The notes under the pieces were generated by a model. That model worked only from the letters and a program-made list of their open reading frames with translations. It was not told where the DNA came from and did no database searches. Positions 1 to 6,883 of a stretch of DNA of 12,139 bases are shown here, one piece after another. Positions within the stretch are counted from its first letter, which is position 1, and every line of letters begins with the position of its first letter. Source of the stretch: Oligoflexia bacterium (GTDB lineage Bacteria > Bdellovibrionota > Bdellovibrionia > Bdellovibrionales > UBA1609); the NCBI GenBank assembly GCA_026914095.1, contig JAPPIY010000314.1:1-12139 (forward strand), in the 5' to 3' direction. A program made the position numbers and the translations under genes.

Positions 1-111
1 ATTTCTGATAAATAGCTTAAAACCATTGATATTTCAGTAGTTTTAAAATCTCTAAGCGCAGTCATGTATATAATTCTTGTATTTAGAGGCTTTTGGAGCT
101 TTTTTGAGAAA

Positions 112-127
112 TCAAGCGTATAATTCC
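112..127 (+). repeat. Isolated end of an inverted-repeat element
   Basis: The 16 bases TCAAGCGTATAATTCC occur again exactly at 4432-4447, where they form the right end of a short element with terminal inverted repeats. The bases just upstream (a T run, then GAGAAA) also resemble those before 4432. No matching left end is visible in the 111 bases before it, so this is a truncated copy or its left end lies outside the window. The TATAAT inside the repeat could also act as a -10 box. Confidence 0.55.
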
Positions 128-128
128 G

Positions 129-159
129 AAAAAAACAGGTTTTTAGAGCTGTTTTTTTT
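129..159 (+). terminator. Weak terminator-like hairpin
   Basis: The arms AAAAAAACAG (129-138) and CTGTTTTTTT (149-158) pair perfectly around a 10-nt loop and end in a T run. Only three of the pairs are G-C, so the stem is weak. It could end transcription entering from the left, or work in both directions. No gene stop codon is visible just before it in the window. Confidence 0.35.
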
Positions 160-185
160 ATTTCTAAAAAAAATGAGAAGTATAT

Positions 186-212
186 TTGACATTCTTAAAA
201 AATCTGTAATAA
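186..212 (+). promoter_or_regulatory. Candidate promoter for the secreted-protein gene
   Basis: A perfect TTGACA lies at 186-191. A TAATAA at 207-212 follows after 15 bases, slightly short of the ideal 17. The start codon of the split gene follows about 40 bases later, after a strong Shine-Dalgarno sequence (AGGAGG, 243-248). The -35 box is convincing and the -10 box less so. Confidence 0.4.
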
Positions 213-253
213 ACTTATAGAGTTCAACAAAAACAACCAATTAGGAGGTAAAA

Positions 254-831
254 ATGATAAAAAAGTACAAAGAATTTTCCCAGATGAAAGGGAGAATAAA
301 AACAATGATCGTAGCAATTGCGATGGCATTAGTCTTTCCAGCTGAAGTCTTTGCGGAAACAAACTGGGATGACTCAGCCATTCCAGCAGCATGTATGTTG
401 GGAACATCGTAGAATCTGTATTAGTAGATAATCCTAGACTTGCGCAAATTCGTAGTGGTGAAACGAGAGAGCATTATTTGGGGATACCGCGAATCTGTGT
501 TGAAGTTTATCCAAAAAAACCGAATAAGCCACAACGGTTTCGCATCGCGCTTGTTGCATATAAATACTCGAAATATGCGGGCCAATCTCAGGTCACTTCT
601 GTGTTGATGGGTAAAAGCAGATATGGGCGTTTTGATCAGGTTCACGGACCCTACAATGAAAGGGACAATACTTGTAAGTATGATGACAAATGCGCTTATG
701 GATATGAAAAAAGAGGGATAGTTATGACCTATTTACCTGAAGGACTTTTTGCAGCTATCGACCGCAAGAAGTGGGTAAAAGGCGCGACTTGGCTGGAAAA
801 GGGGAGCTGTCCGAATAATAGTTGGCGATAA
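254..831 (+). pseudogene. Secreted Cys-containing protein of unknown family, frameshifted
   Basis: Translation should start at ATG 254, five bases after AGGAGG (243-248). This frame encodes a signal peptide with basic start MIKKYK, a hydrophobic core (IVAIAMALVF) and a likely cleavage site after VFA (residue 34). It then reads ETNWDDSAIPAAC and stops at TAG 410-412. The rest of the protein is in another frame, open from 373 to TAA 829-831, and continues MYVGNIVESVLVDN. The two overlap only at 373-412, so a single lost base (or two gained) there explains the break. Repaired, the product would be about 192 residues, periplasmic or secreted. Downstream cysteines (RICVEVY, NTCKYDDKC, GSCPNN) could form disulfides. 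I do not recognise the family. There is no slippery heptamer in the overlap, so mutation or a sequence error is likelier than programmed frameshifting. The downstream frame alone has an ATG at 391 but no ribosome binding site or export signal. Confidence 0.75.
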
Positions 832-874
832 TTCCCAAAGAGTGGATTTCTTTCGCTAATTTTTTTCATAATTA

Positions 875-906
875 AAAAAGAGGGCTTTTATTAAAGCCCT
901 CTTTTT
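875..906 (+). terminator. Rho-independent terminator of the secreted-protein gene
   Basis: GAGGGCTTT (880-888) pairs perfectly with AAAGCCCTC (893-901) around a 4-nt loop. The stem is flanked by five A (875-879) and five T (902-906), so it would work in either direction. It lies 44 bases after the stop codon at 831. Confidence 0.9.
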
Positions 907-954
907 AATGAACTCTATATCTTATACTGATCTTGTTAGAGTTTTCCTCTTTTC

Positions 955-980
955 TGTCACTCCTGCGGAAGTGGGAGTCT
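955..980. repeat. Decayed GC-rich palindromic repeat
   Basis: GTCACTCCTGCGGAAGTGGG (956-975) has the form of an eroded TCATTCCCGC...GCGGGAAT palindrome. Related GC-rich pieces containing TTTCGCGA or its complement occur in the 3964-4217 element and at 6403-6453. They stand out against the AT-rich background. No intact copy exists in this window, so family membership rests on partial similarity. Confidence 0.35.
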
Positions 981-982
981 AA

Positions 983-1249
983 TTGGAACCTGAAAAATTC
1001 AAACCCGATCGGTATAATAAAAAAACTCTCTATAAAGCGGGAAAGCAAACGGGTAGAGAGCAAATAAAAAAACAGCTTCCTTTTATTCTGGGAGGCTGTG
1101 AGCTTAGCAGATACGGCTCAAAAAACCCTTTGGAAAAAGAAATTAAGAGCCTATTTAACATATCTCTGTCCTTTGCGATCATTTCAATAATAAGCTTTAA
1201 CAGAAAGCTTTTTGGGAGAGCAATAATAAAGCTAAAACAAAGCGATTAA
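983..1249 (+). CDS. Doubtful small ORF, 88 aa, hypothetical
   Basis: The frame opens at a TTG and ends with TAA at 1247-1249. GGGAG at 973-977 could be a weak ribosome binding site. The product starts MEPEKFKPDRYNKKTLYKAG, is Lys-rich, and has a hydrophobic stretch near residues 59-71 (ISLSFAIISIISF). I recognise no family. Against a real gene: the start lies at the edge of a decayed palindromic repeat, and the central part of the frame is a run of perfect hairpins that fits a structured RNA as well or better. Confidence 0.15.
   Translation: MEPEKFKPDRYNKKTLYKAGKQTGREQIKKQLPFILGGCELSRYGSKNPLEKEIKSLFNISLSFAIISIISFNRKLFGRAIIKLKQSD
1013..1213 (+). ncRNA. Candidate structured RNA (alternative to the weak ORF)
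   Basis: A perfect TATAAT lies at 1013-1018, with CTGAAA at 990-995 as a possible -35 (17-base spacing). From about 1025 the sequence folds into successive hairpins: CTCTCTA (1026-1032) with TAGAGAG (1054-1060); ACAGCTTCC (1072-1080) with GGAGGCTGT (1091-1099), nine pairs including one G-U; and GAGC (1100-1103) with GCTC (1116-1119). A terminator-like hairpin follows: AAGCTTT (1192-1198) with AAAGCTT (1204-1210), running into five T (1209-1213). The result would be a transcript of about 190 nt. It matches no RNA family I know (not RNase P, tmRNA, 6S or SRP RNA as I recall their signatures). Confidence 0.3.
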
Positions 1250-1272
1250 AATTATCCTAATGTGAAATCCCG

Positions 1273-3864
1273 CTAACTATGAGCAGTGAACCAGTTTTTG
1301 CCAACGGCTAAATTCACTTTTAAAGGGACTTTTAAAACATCATTTTTTTCCATTATAGAAATAATCTCTTTTGATTCTCTTTGCAGAGATTCCTCAGGCC
1401 CTTCAAATAAAAGCTCATCATGCACTTGAGATAAAATAGGAATAGACAAACTTTCATTTAATTCTATCATAGCTTTTTTTACTAAATCGCTGGCTGTCCC
1501 CTGTAAAGGAGCATTGACAGCAGCCCGCTCTACATTGGCTCTCAGCCGGGAGTGTCTTAAATCTTCTGGGTTAAAAAATCTTTTTCGTCCATAAAGAGTC
1601 TTGACATAATTTCTTTTTTGTATTTCCTCTTTTACAGTTTCAATATAGTCTTTAATTTTTTTAAATTTTTTAAAATAATTTTCTATGATTTGCTTAGCTT
1701 CCGATCTGGGGATAGACAGCGTCTCCGCTAAACCATAAACCCCTTGTCCATAAGCAATTCCAAAATTTACAGCCTTGCTTTTTCGCCTTAAGTCTGAAGA
1801 CACTTCTTTTAAGGGCGTATTAAAAATTTCACTGGCCGTCATGGCATGAATGTCTAAACCCTCTTCAAAAGCTTTTTGCAGATTTTTATCTCCTGTAATA
1901 TGGGCTAAAATTCTTAACTCCAATTGGGAGTAGTCCGAGCTGATTAACTGTTTGCCTGGCTCTGCTATAAAAGCTTTGCGGATCAAATGCCCTCTGTCTG
2001 TGCGGATGGGAATATTTTGTAAATTGGGATTCACACTGGAAAGCCGCCCTGTTGTTGTTACGGCTTGTTTAAACTCCGTGTGAATACGGCCTGTTTTTTT
2101 ATTTCTTAAAGCGATTAAGCTGTCTATGTAGGAGCTTTTTAATTTAAAAAGCTCTCTATGCTCTAATAAAAGGGGCAGAATGGGATGTAGCTTTTTTATT
2201 TTTATTAATTCATGGCTGTCTGTGGAATAGCCTGTTTTTGTTTTTCTTCCCTTAGGGAGCTTTAGTTTTTCAAATAAAATTTCGGCTAATTGCTTGGGGC
2301 TGGAAAGATTAAACTCCTCTCCAGCTAATTTGTGAATTTGAAACTCCAATTCTTTAAGATCGTTTTCTAAAGTTTGAGACTGTATTTCAATCTCTTTTAA
2401 ATCAATGGAAATGCCTTTTTCCTCCATTTCATATAAGACAACAATCAAGGCCAGCTCAATCTCTTTATAAAGAGGCAACATGCCTTCCCGCTCCAATCGC
2501 TCTAACAGCTCTTCTTTTAGTTTTTGCTCTTGATATAGGGTTTGAGCTGTATTTAAAAAACTGCTTTCTGGAATATTCAAGTAAGCGCGAAATAATTGTT
2601 TTAAGGAAGGGCTGGGAGCCGAGCTTAACAAGTGGCCGGCCAGCAGGGAATCCCATTCGGCTACAGGGTTTTTGACTTTTAATATCTTCCAAAAAAACTT
2701 TAAGTCATGCCCTATATAGCGAACCCACTTGTAATCTAAAAATTCAGAAAGGCTTTTTAATTGCTCTTCATTTAAAAGAACCCAAGTTTTTTTGCCTGCC
2801 AGATAAAATTGAGAGTTCCAATGCCCGATATGGATTTGAGCATAAGGCTCAAGAGATCTTTTAAACTCCTCTGCCGAAACTTGTTTTCCTTTTAAAAGAG
2901 GGTAGGGGGCTGTTGTGTTTTGAGCAGGCGCTGAGTTGCCCAGCCAGCTTTCTTGAAAAGGTTTGGGAGATTCTGTTTTGATGGAAAAAAGCTTTTTTAA
3001 AAAAGATTTAAAATTTAATTCTTCTAAAAAATCTTTAAGAGCTTGTTTGTTCTCTTGGGGAAATTCAGAAATCTTTTGGTATTTTTTTTGAAATAAATTT
3101 TTATCCCATTTTATATCTTTTTTTAATTCTACTAATTGCCTTGATAAAAAAGCCCGCTCTTTATTTTCCAACAGTTTTTCTTTCAAATTTGTCTTGAGCT
3201 TGTCTGTGTTATTATAAATTTCTTCTAAATTTTTATAAGATTTTAAGAGCTGAACAGCTCCTTTGGGGCCAACCCCCTTCACTCCCGGTATATTGTCGCT
3301 GGCGTCTCCTGTGAGGGCTAGAAAATCTCGCATTTGAGAAGGAGCCAGCCCCCATTTTTCCTCTACGCCTTTGGGATCATAAATAACATCTTTCATTGTG
3401 TCATAGAGAAACACATTGTGATCGACAATTTGGGCAAAATCTTTATCACCGCTTACAATATAAGTCTTCCAATTTTTTGTTTTTGTCCAAGGAGTTAAAG
3501 AGGCAATTAAGTCGTCAGCTTCAAAGCCCTCCTGCTCCCAGCAGGGGATAAGCAGTTTATTCATCATAGTTTTAAGATAAGGAGCTTGGACAGCCAGATC
3601 TTCCGGCATCTCCGATCGGTTGGCTTTATACTCCTTGTAGAGGCTCTTTCTAAAACTAGCTGTTTTTGTGTCAAAACAACAGATCATATAGTCAGGGTTT
3701 TTCTTTCGGCTCAACTGCTCAATCATCTTTAACACTCCATAAAGAGCATTTGTCGGCAGGCCTTTCTCATTTGTCATTTTGGCGGAGATGGCATAGTAAG
3801 AGCGAAAAAAGAGAGAGCTTATATCTATTAAATAAACAGATTCTGTTTTTGTTTGCGCGCTCAT
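1273..3864 (-). CDS. polA: DNA polymerase I, proofreading domain degenerate
   Basis: DNA polymerase I fills gaps and removes RNA primers in replication and repair. The 863-aa product is near the usual length. The N-terminal 5'-nuclease domain (about 8-290) keeps its metal ligands: YLIDIS (D14), CFD (D65), FEADD (114-118), SGDKDF (138-143) and GDASDNIPG (186-194). The middle domain (about 325-485) occupies the 3'-5' exonuclease position, but the D-x-E motif is missing (IHIGHWNSQ near 344-352). The site matching E. coli D424 is F391 in GHDLKFFWKIL, and the last exonuclease motif is gone, so proofreading is probably absent. The polymerase domain is complete: motif A SSDYSQLELR (D644); motif B RRKSKAVNFGIAYG with R693, K697, F701 and Y705; motif C QVHDELLFE (H815, D816). 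The ATG at 3864 sits just before the first conserved strand; upstream TTGAG is a poor ribosome binding site. It is alone on this strand, with repeats directly upstream. Confidence 0.98.
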   Translation of the reverse strand: MSAQTKTESVYLIDISSLFFRSYYAISAKMTNEKGLPTNALYGVLKMIEQLSRKKNPDYMICCFDTKTASFRKSLYKEYKANRSEMPEDLAVQAPYLKTMMNKLLIPCWEQEGFEADDLIASLTPWTKTKNWKTYIVSGDKDFAQIVDHNVFLYDTMKDVIYDPKGVEEKWGLAPSQMRDFLALTGDASDNIPGVKGVGPKGAVQLLKSYKNLEEIYNNTDKLKTNLKEKLLENKERAFLSRQLVELKKDIKWDKNLFQKKYQKISEFPQENKQALKDFLEELNFKSFLKKLFSIKTESPKPFQESWLGNSAPAQNTTAPYPLLKGKQVSAEEFKRSLEPYAQIHIGHWNSQFYLAGKKTWVLLNEEQLKSLSEFLDYKWVRYIGHDLKFFWKILKVKNPVAEWDSLLAGHLLSSAPSPSLKQLFRAYLNIPESSFLNTAQTLYQEQKLKEELLERLEREGMLPLYKEIELALIVVLYEMEEKGISIDLKEIEIQSQTLENDLKELEFQIHKLAGEEFNLSSPKQLAEILFEKLKLPKGRKTKTGYSTDSHELIKIKKLHPILPLLLEHRELFKLKSSYIDSLIALRNKKTGRIHTEFKQAVTTTGRLSSVNPNLQNIPIRTDRGHLIRKAFIAEPGKQLISSDYSQLELRILAHITGDKNLQKAFEEGLDIHAMTASEIFNTPLKEVSSDLRRKSKAVNFGIAYGQGVYGLAETLSIPRSEAKQIIENYFKKFKKIKDYIETVKEEIQKRNYVKTLYGRKRFFNPEDLRHSRLRANVERAAVNAPLQGTASDLVKKAMIELNESLSIPILSQVHDELLFEGPEESLQRESKEIISIMEKNDVLKVPLKVNLAVGKNWFTAHS

Positions 3865-3963
3865 TGGCTCAAGACTACCAAAAAGATTTTAAGTTTCAAA
3901 TGAAATATTTTGTTGTTTTTAAAATAGAAGCTGTCTCATAAATATAAAAAGCTTGTAAAAGCT

Positions 3964-4217
3964 GAATTATATAGTGATCAGATTTGAGTTAGAGATTCTC
4001 GCCCCCGTCCCCACTTTCGCGAAGACAAGCTTTCATGGGGGTAAGCTAGCGCGGGAGTTCAGCTTTTTGGGAGAAAGCTGAACAGTCAGACCGAAAAACC
4101 TAAACAGAATCACTATATAGTGATCAGGTGTGAGTTTTCCGGTTTTAGTGAGAGATTCCCGCTTTCGCGAGAAGGACGGTCAGACTGGAAAACCTAAACA
4201 GGATCACTATATAATTC
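3964..4217. repeat. Double palindromic element with GAATTATA termini
   Basis: The left end GAATTATATAGTGATC (3964-3979) is the reverse complement of the right end GATCACTATATAATTC (4202-4217). The unit contains two related copies that share the palindrome TCACTATATAGTGA (4110-4123). Both begin TATATAGTGATCAG and finish CAGAC(C/T)G(A/G)AAAACC, then TAAACAG(A/G)ATCACTATATA. Copy 1 also carries a perfect 10-bp hairpin (GTTCAGCTTT 4057-4066 with AAAGCTGAAC 4074-4083) and a GC-rich segment with CTTTCGCGA. Copy 2 has GATTCCCGCTTTCGCGAGAA and is shorter. No ORF lies inside. This looks like a non-autonomous, MITE-like or palindromic repeat duplicated head to tail. Confidence 0.75.
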
Positions 4218-4307
4218 CCAAATAAAAAGGCCTAAAGCAAATTCGGCCCTCATTTCCACGAGGCTACACTGCGACTAGAGGTTGCTTTGTGGCAAAACGC
4301 AAGTAAA

Positions 4308-4446
4308 GAATTATACGCTTAACTTCCTAAAATAAACTATTAAAATAGCTTAGAAAATAGGCTAAGAAACAGCTTTCTGATTTTGAGTAAAATAAAACGG
4401 TATCATGGTTTCTTATCCAATTTTTAGGAAGTCAAGCGTATAATTC
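4308..4446. repeat. Short terminal-inverted-repeat (MITE-like) element
   Basis: GAATTATACGCTTAACTTCC (from 4308, extended by TAAAA to 4332) is mirrored by TTTTAGGAAG (4423-4431 region) and TCAAGCGTATAATTC (4432-4446). The arms are about 25 bp with one mismatch, in a unit of 139 bp without coding potential. Both ends use the same outer bases (GAATTATA/TATAATTC) as the 3964-4217 element. A third copy of the right end lies at 112-127. The terminal TATAAT could act as an outward-facing -10 box. I see no certain target-site duplication. Confidence 0.7.
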
Positions 4447-4610
4447 CCGGAATTTTAAGGCTTTTATTTGAATAATTTTTACTCATAAGCTTTTTGTCAT
4501 CCCAGAAAAAGCTGAAAAATTCAAACTAAGTAATAATTAAGGATTGTTAAGATGACATGAGTAAAATTTTCTAATACGAAAGAGTTATTTTAAAAACCAA
4601 GGAGGTTTCT

Positions 4611-6314
4611 ATGTTAAAAAATCAGCTGTTTATTGTTTTCTTTGCTTTTGTGATGTGTTTTGTCGGTTGTGAGCAATCTCGATATTCACCCTCTTCCATC
4701 TATTATGAGAAGAATGTAGGGCTTTCTGTAGGGGGAGCTAAAGATATAAATAACTTTCGGGAAAATATTGCCAATCAATTTCTCCCACTTCCCACAGATA
4801 TAACTTATGAGGGGCTTTTTTACGATTATTTTTTTGACACTGGGCAAACAGAGGCTTGTGAAAAATTGTTTTGCCCTTCCTATACATCGGCTGTTTCTAA
4901 AGATCCTTTTTCTCAAAAAGAAGAGTATTTCCTTTCCGTGGGTTTGAACTCCGGCATTAAGAAAGAGGACTTTTCCCGAAAAAAATTAAATCTTGTAATT
5001 GTTATAGATATTTCCAGCTCTATGGATGGGGCCTTTGATCGCTATTATTACGATCAACACAGGAAGAAAGAGTTATTTGACAAAACCAGTGAAAAGGAGC
5101 TGTTTGTAGAAAATGAAGAGGAGGACTTAAACAAAACGAAATTACAAGTTGCCTCTGAGTCTGTTGTGGCTTTAATGGATCATTTAAAGCCAGAAGACAG
5201 TTTTGGGGTGGTTTTATTTGAAAATCAAGCTCATTTAGGGAAATCACTTACAAAAGTTAAAGACATCCATCTAAAAAATATTAAAGATCATATTTTAAAT
5301 CTGTCAGCGGAAGGCGGGACTAATATGTCTGCTGGAATGCAGTTAGCGACAGAATTACTTGAAGATCGCCTTAAAGAGGAAACTGACGGCGAATTTGAAA
5401 ACCGCATCATTTTTTTGACAGACGCTCAGCCGAATACGGGAATGATAGGTGAGGAAGAATTGCTTGATATGGTGAAGGCAAACTCTGAAAGAAAAATTTA
5501 TACCAGCTTTATAGGAGTAGGAGTGGATTTTAACACAGAGCTCATTGAGTTTATCAATAAAACACAAGGAGCTAATTATTATGCAGCTCATTCTCCTTTG
5601 GAATTTAAAAAAAGATTAGATGATGAATTTGATTTTATGGTAACGCCCTTGGCTTTTGATTTGGAGTTAAAAGTCAAAGCCCCTGGATTTAAAATTAAAA
5701 AGGTTTATGGCTCTCCCTCAGCGGATTCAGCCACTGGTGAAATTATGAAAGTGGCTACTTTATTCCCTTCCCAAAGGACGAATGATGAAACCCGCGGAGG
5801 AATTGTTCTGCTTCAGTTAGAAAAAATATCTCCAGCGGCAGATTCTGAGATTCAGCTGACTGCAAGTTATAAGGATAGAAAAGGAACAGCTAACAGCCAT
5901 TCTGTTGAATTTGAATTTAAACAAAGCTCAGAGTTTTATGACAATACAGGCATTCGCAAAGGGCTTTTATTGGTTCGTTATGCCAATCTCATCAAAAACT
6001 GGATTTTGCGCGAGCGAAAACCTAAACAGGAAACAACAGAGAATTTTGAATCTCTTTATAAAGAAAAAGGTATTTTCATCCCAACCGATGAAGTTTATCA
6101 ACTGGGCCGCTGGGAGCGGCAATCCATGGAGCTTTCTGTTTCTTCTGGATATAAAAAACTCTTCAAACAGTTTCACTCTTATTTTGAAAAGGAGATGAAA
6201 GAAATAGGGGATTCTTCTTTGGATAAAGAGCTGGAGGTTTTAAAAGTCTTATCATCAAACAGTGAGGTTTCATCTTCAGAGCCTTCTCCTGCTCAGCCGC
6301 CAGGTGAATTATGA
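4611..6314 (+). CDS. von Willebrand factor A-domain lipoprotein
   Basis: ATG 4611 follows AAGGAGG (4599-4605) at ideal spacing. Residues 1-20 are a lipoprotein signal peptide with lipobox FVGC (C20), so the mature protein is lipid-anchored; the +2 residue is E, which does not suggest the Asp inner-membrane rule. Residues about 45-120 (for example EGLFYDYFF and EEYFLSVGL) resemble the segment that precedes the A domain in YfbK-type proteins. The vWA domain (about 126-300) has a full metal-ion-dependent adhesion site: D133-I-S135-S-S137, T237 in EGGTNMS, and D271 in FLTDAQPN. About 35 polar residues (140-175) are inserted just after the D-x-S-x-S loop. The C-terminal third (LAFDLELKVKAPGF, then SSEFYDNTGIRKGLLLVRYA) also matches the YfbK-like layout. 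The tail is Ser/Pro-rich. It probably binds a protein or surface ligand through a divalent metal; the partner is unknown. It has no neighbours in an operon. Confidence 0.85.
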   Translation: MLKNQLFIVFFAFVMCFVGCEQSRYSPSSIYYEKNVGLSVGGAKDINNFRENIANQFLPLPTDITYEGLFYDYFFDTGQTEACEKLFCPSYTSAVSKDPFSQKEEYFLSVGLNSGIKKEDFSRKKLNLVIVIDISSSMDGAFDRYYYDQHRKKELFDKTSEKELFVENEEEDLNKTKLQVASESVVALMDHLKPEDSFGVVLFENQAHLGKSLTKVKDIHLKNIKDHILNLSAEGGTNMSAGMQLATELLEDRLKEETDGEFENRIIFLTDAQPNTGMIGEEELLDMVKANSERKIYTSFIGVGVDFNTELIEFINKTQGANYYAAHSPLEFKKRLDDEFDFMVTPLAFDLELKVKAPGFKIKKVYGSPSADSATGEIMKVATLFPSQRTNDETRGGIVLLQLEKISPAADSEIQLTASYKDRKGTANSHSVEFEFKQSSEFYDNTGIRKGLLLVRYANLIKNWILRERKPKQETTENFESLYKEKGIFIPTDEVYQLGRWERQSMELSVSSGYKKLFKQFHSYFEKEMKEIGDSSLDKELEVLKVLSSNSEVSSSEPSPAQPPGEL

Positions 6315-6402
6315 GACTGTCCCTCATTGTGTGATAACTTTTAGCCAATTTGCATAGATTTGCCAGTTATTTCCAAACAAGCAGTCCTTCCTGCAAACTT
6401 GT

Positions 6403-6453
6403 CCTCGCGAAAGCCTGCCCTCGTGAAAACGGGGCGGGAGCGGGAATCCATTA
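6403..6453. repeat. GC-rich palindromic repeat remnant
   Basis: CCTCGCGAAAGC (6404-6415) and GCGGGAATC (around 6440-6450) flank a GC-rich insert. The two halves match, on the opposite strand, the GATTCCCGCTTTCGCGAG core of the element at 4155-4172. It is probably the same repeat family, rearranged. No protein is supported on either strand here. Confidence 0.4.
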
Positions 6454-6499
6454 AAAGACACTTTAGATAAGCCTTAAATAATAGAAAAATGGAGACTGA

Positions 6500-6556
6500 T
6501 TTGTCCCAGCCCTGTTGGACAAACCCCGAAAGCAAGGGCTTTCATTTTAACCAAAA
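6500..6556. other. Paired hairpins downstream of the vWA gene
   Basis: TTTGTCC (6500-6506) pairs with GGACAAA (6517-6523). Just after it, GAAAGC (6528-6533) can pair with GCTTTC (about 6538-6543), followed by ATTTTAA. This could be a weak, distant terminator for the vWA gene, whose stop is about 190 bases upstream. The T run is poor. Confidence 0.25.
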
Positions 6557-6716
6557 AACCAACTGTTAATTTTTATTGAAAAAGTGTCCCACATCCCGTT
6601 AATTCCTCTAATATCATTCTCAAGCCCGCAGTTTCCTGCAAAATCCAAGAAATTCACTCATGAAATCAAGCTTGCGCTTTTACTGATTGAATAAAAAATC
6701 ACGCATAGATTTTTTT

Positions 6717-6744
6717 TTGACTGTTTTATAGTTTTTGCTATATT
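6717..6744 (+). promoter_or_regulatory. sigma70-type promoter of the candidate small RNA
   Basis: TTGACT (6717-6722) and TATATT (6739-6744) are spaced by 16 bases, which is close to consensus. The predicted start near 6751 lies directly before a hairpin-terminator unit rather than a gene. The next start codon is at 7016. Confidence 0.55.
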
Positions 6745-6750
6745 AAGTTA

Positions 6751-6815
6751 TAGCTATGCCTATTCATTATCAGAATGGGCTTGAGAGGCTTCCTATACGA
6801 AAGCCTTGTTTTTTT
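6751..6815 (+). ncRNA. Candidate small RNA, about 65 nt, with own terminator
   Basis: The unit downstream of the promoter has two hairpins. The first is GCCTATTC (6758-6765) with GAATGGGC (6773-6780): eight continuous pairs including one G-U, and a 7-nt loop. The second is AGGCTT (6786-6791) with AAGCCT (6801-6806) and a run of seven T (6809-6815), as in a rho-independent terminator. No open reading frame of note lies in between. It could instead be an attenuator in a long leader of the ankyrin gene at 7016, although 200 bases separate them. I recognise no RNA family. Confidence 0.45.
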
Positions 6816-6883
6816 AATTATGAAAACATTTTTAATAAGAAATTCTTATCGGTAGCCAACTTGTAAGAGCTGATAAATGGTCA

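Noticed and set aside
373..412. Programmed -1 frameshifting in the secreted-protein gene
   Set aside because: No slippery heptamer or following strong stem-loop is visible in the overlap; a mutation or sequence error is simpler.
988..1004. Possible tRNA T-arm (AATTCAAACCC)
   Set aside because: No acceptor stem, D-arm or anticodon arm can be formed around it.
3964..4446. CRISPR array or bacterial attC-type cassette array
   Set aside because: There are only two diverged repeat units, no regular spacers and no cas or integrase genes; the structure is that of terminal inverted repeats.
4686..6176. Several reverse-strand ORFs inside the vWA lipoprotein gene
   Set aside because: They lack start signals and protein-like features; the plus-strand frame has a complete conserved domain.
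6341..6535. 64-aa reverse-strand ORF between the vWA and ankyrin genes
   Set aside because: It runs through a GC-rich palindromic repeat and a hairpin, has no ribosome binding site and no recognisable protein features.
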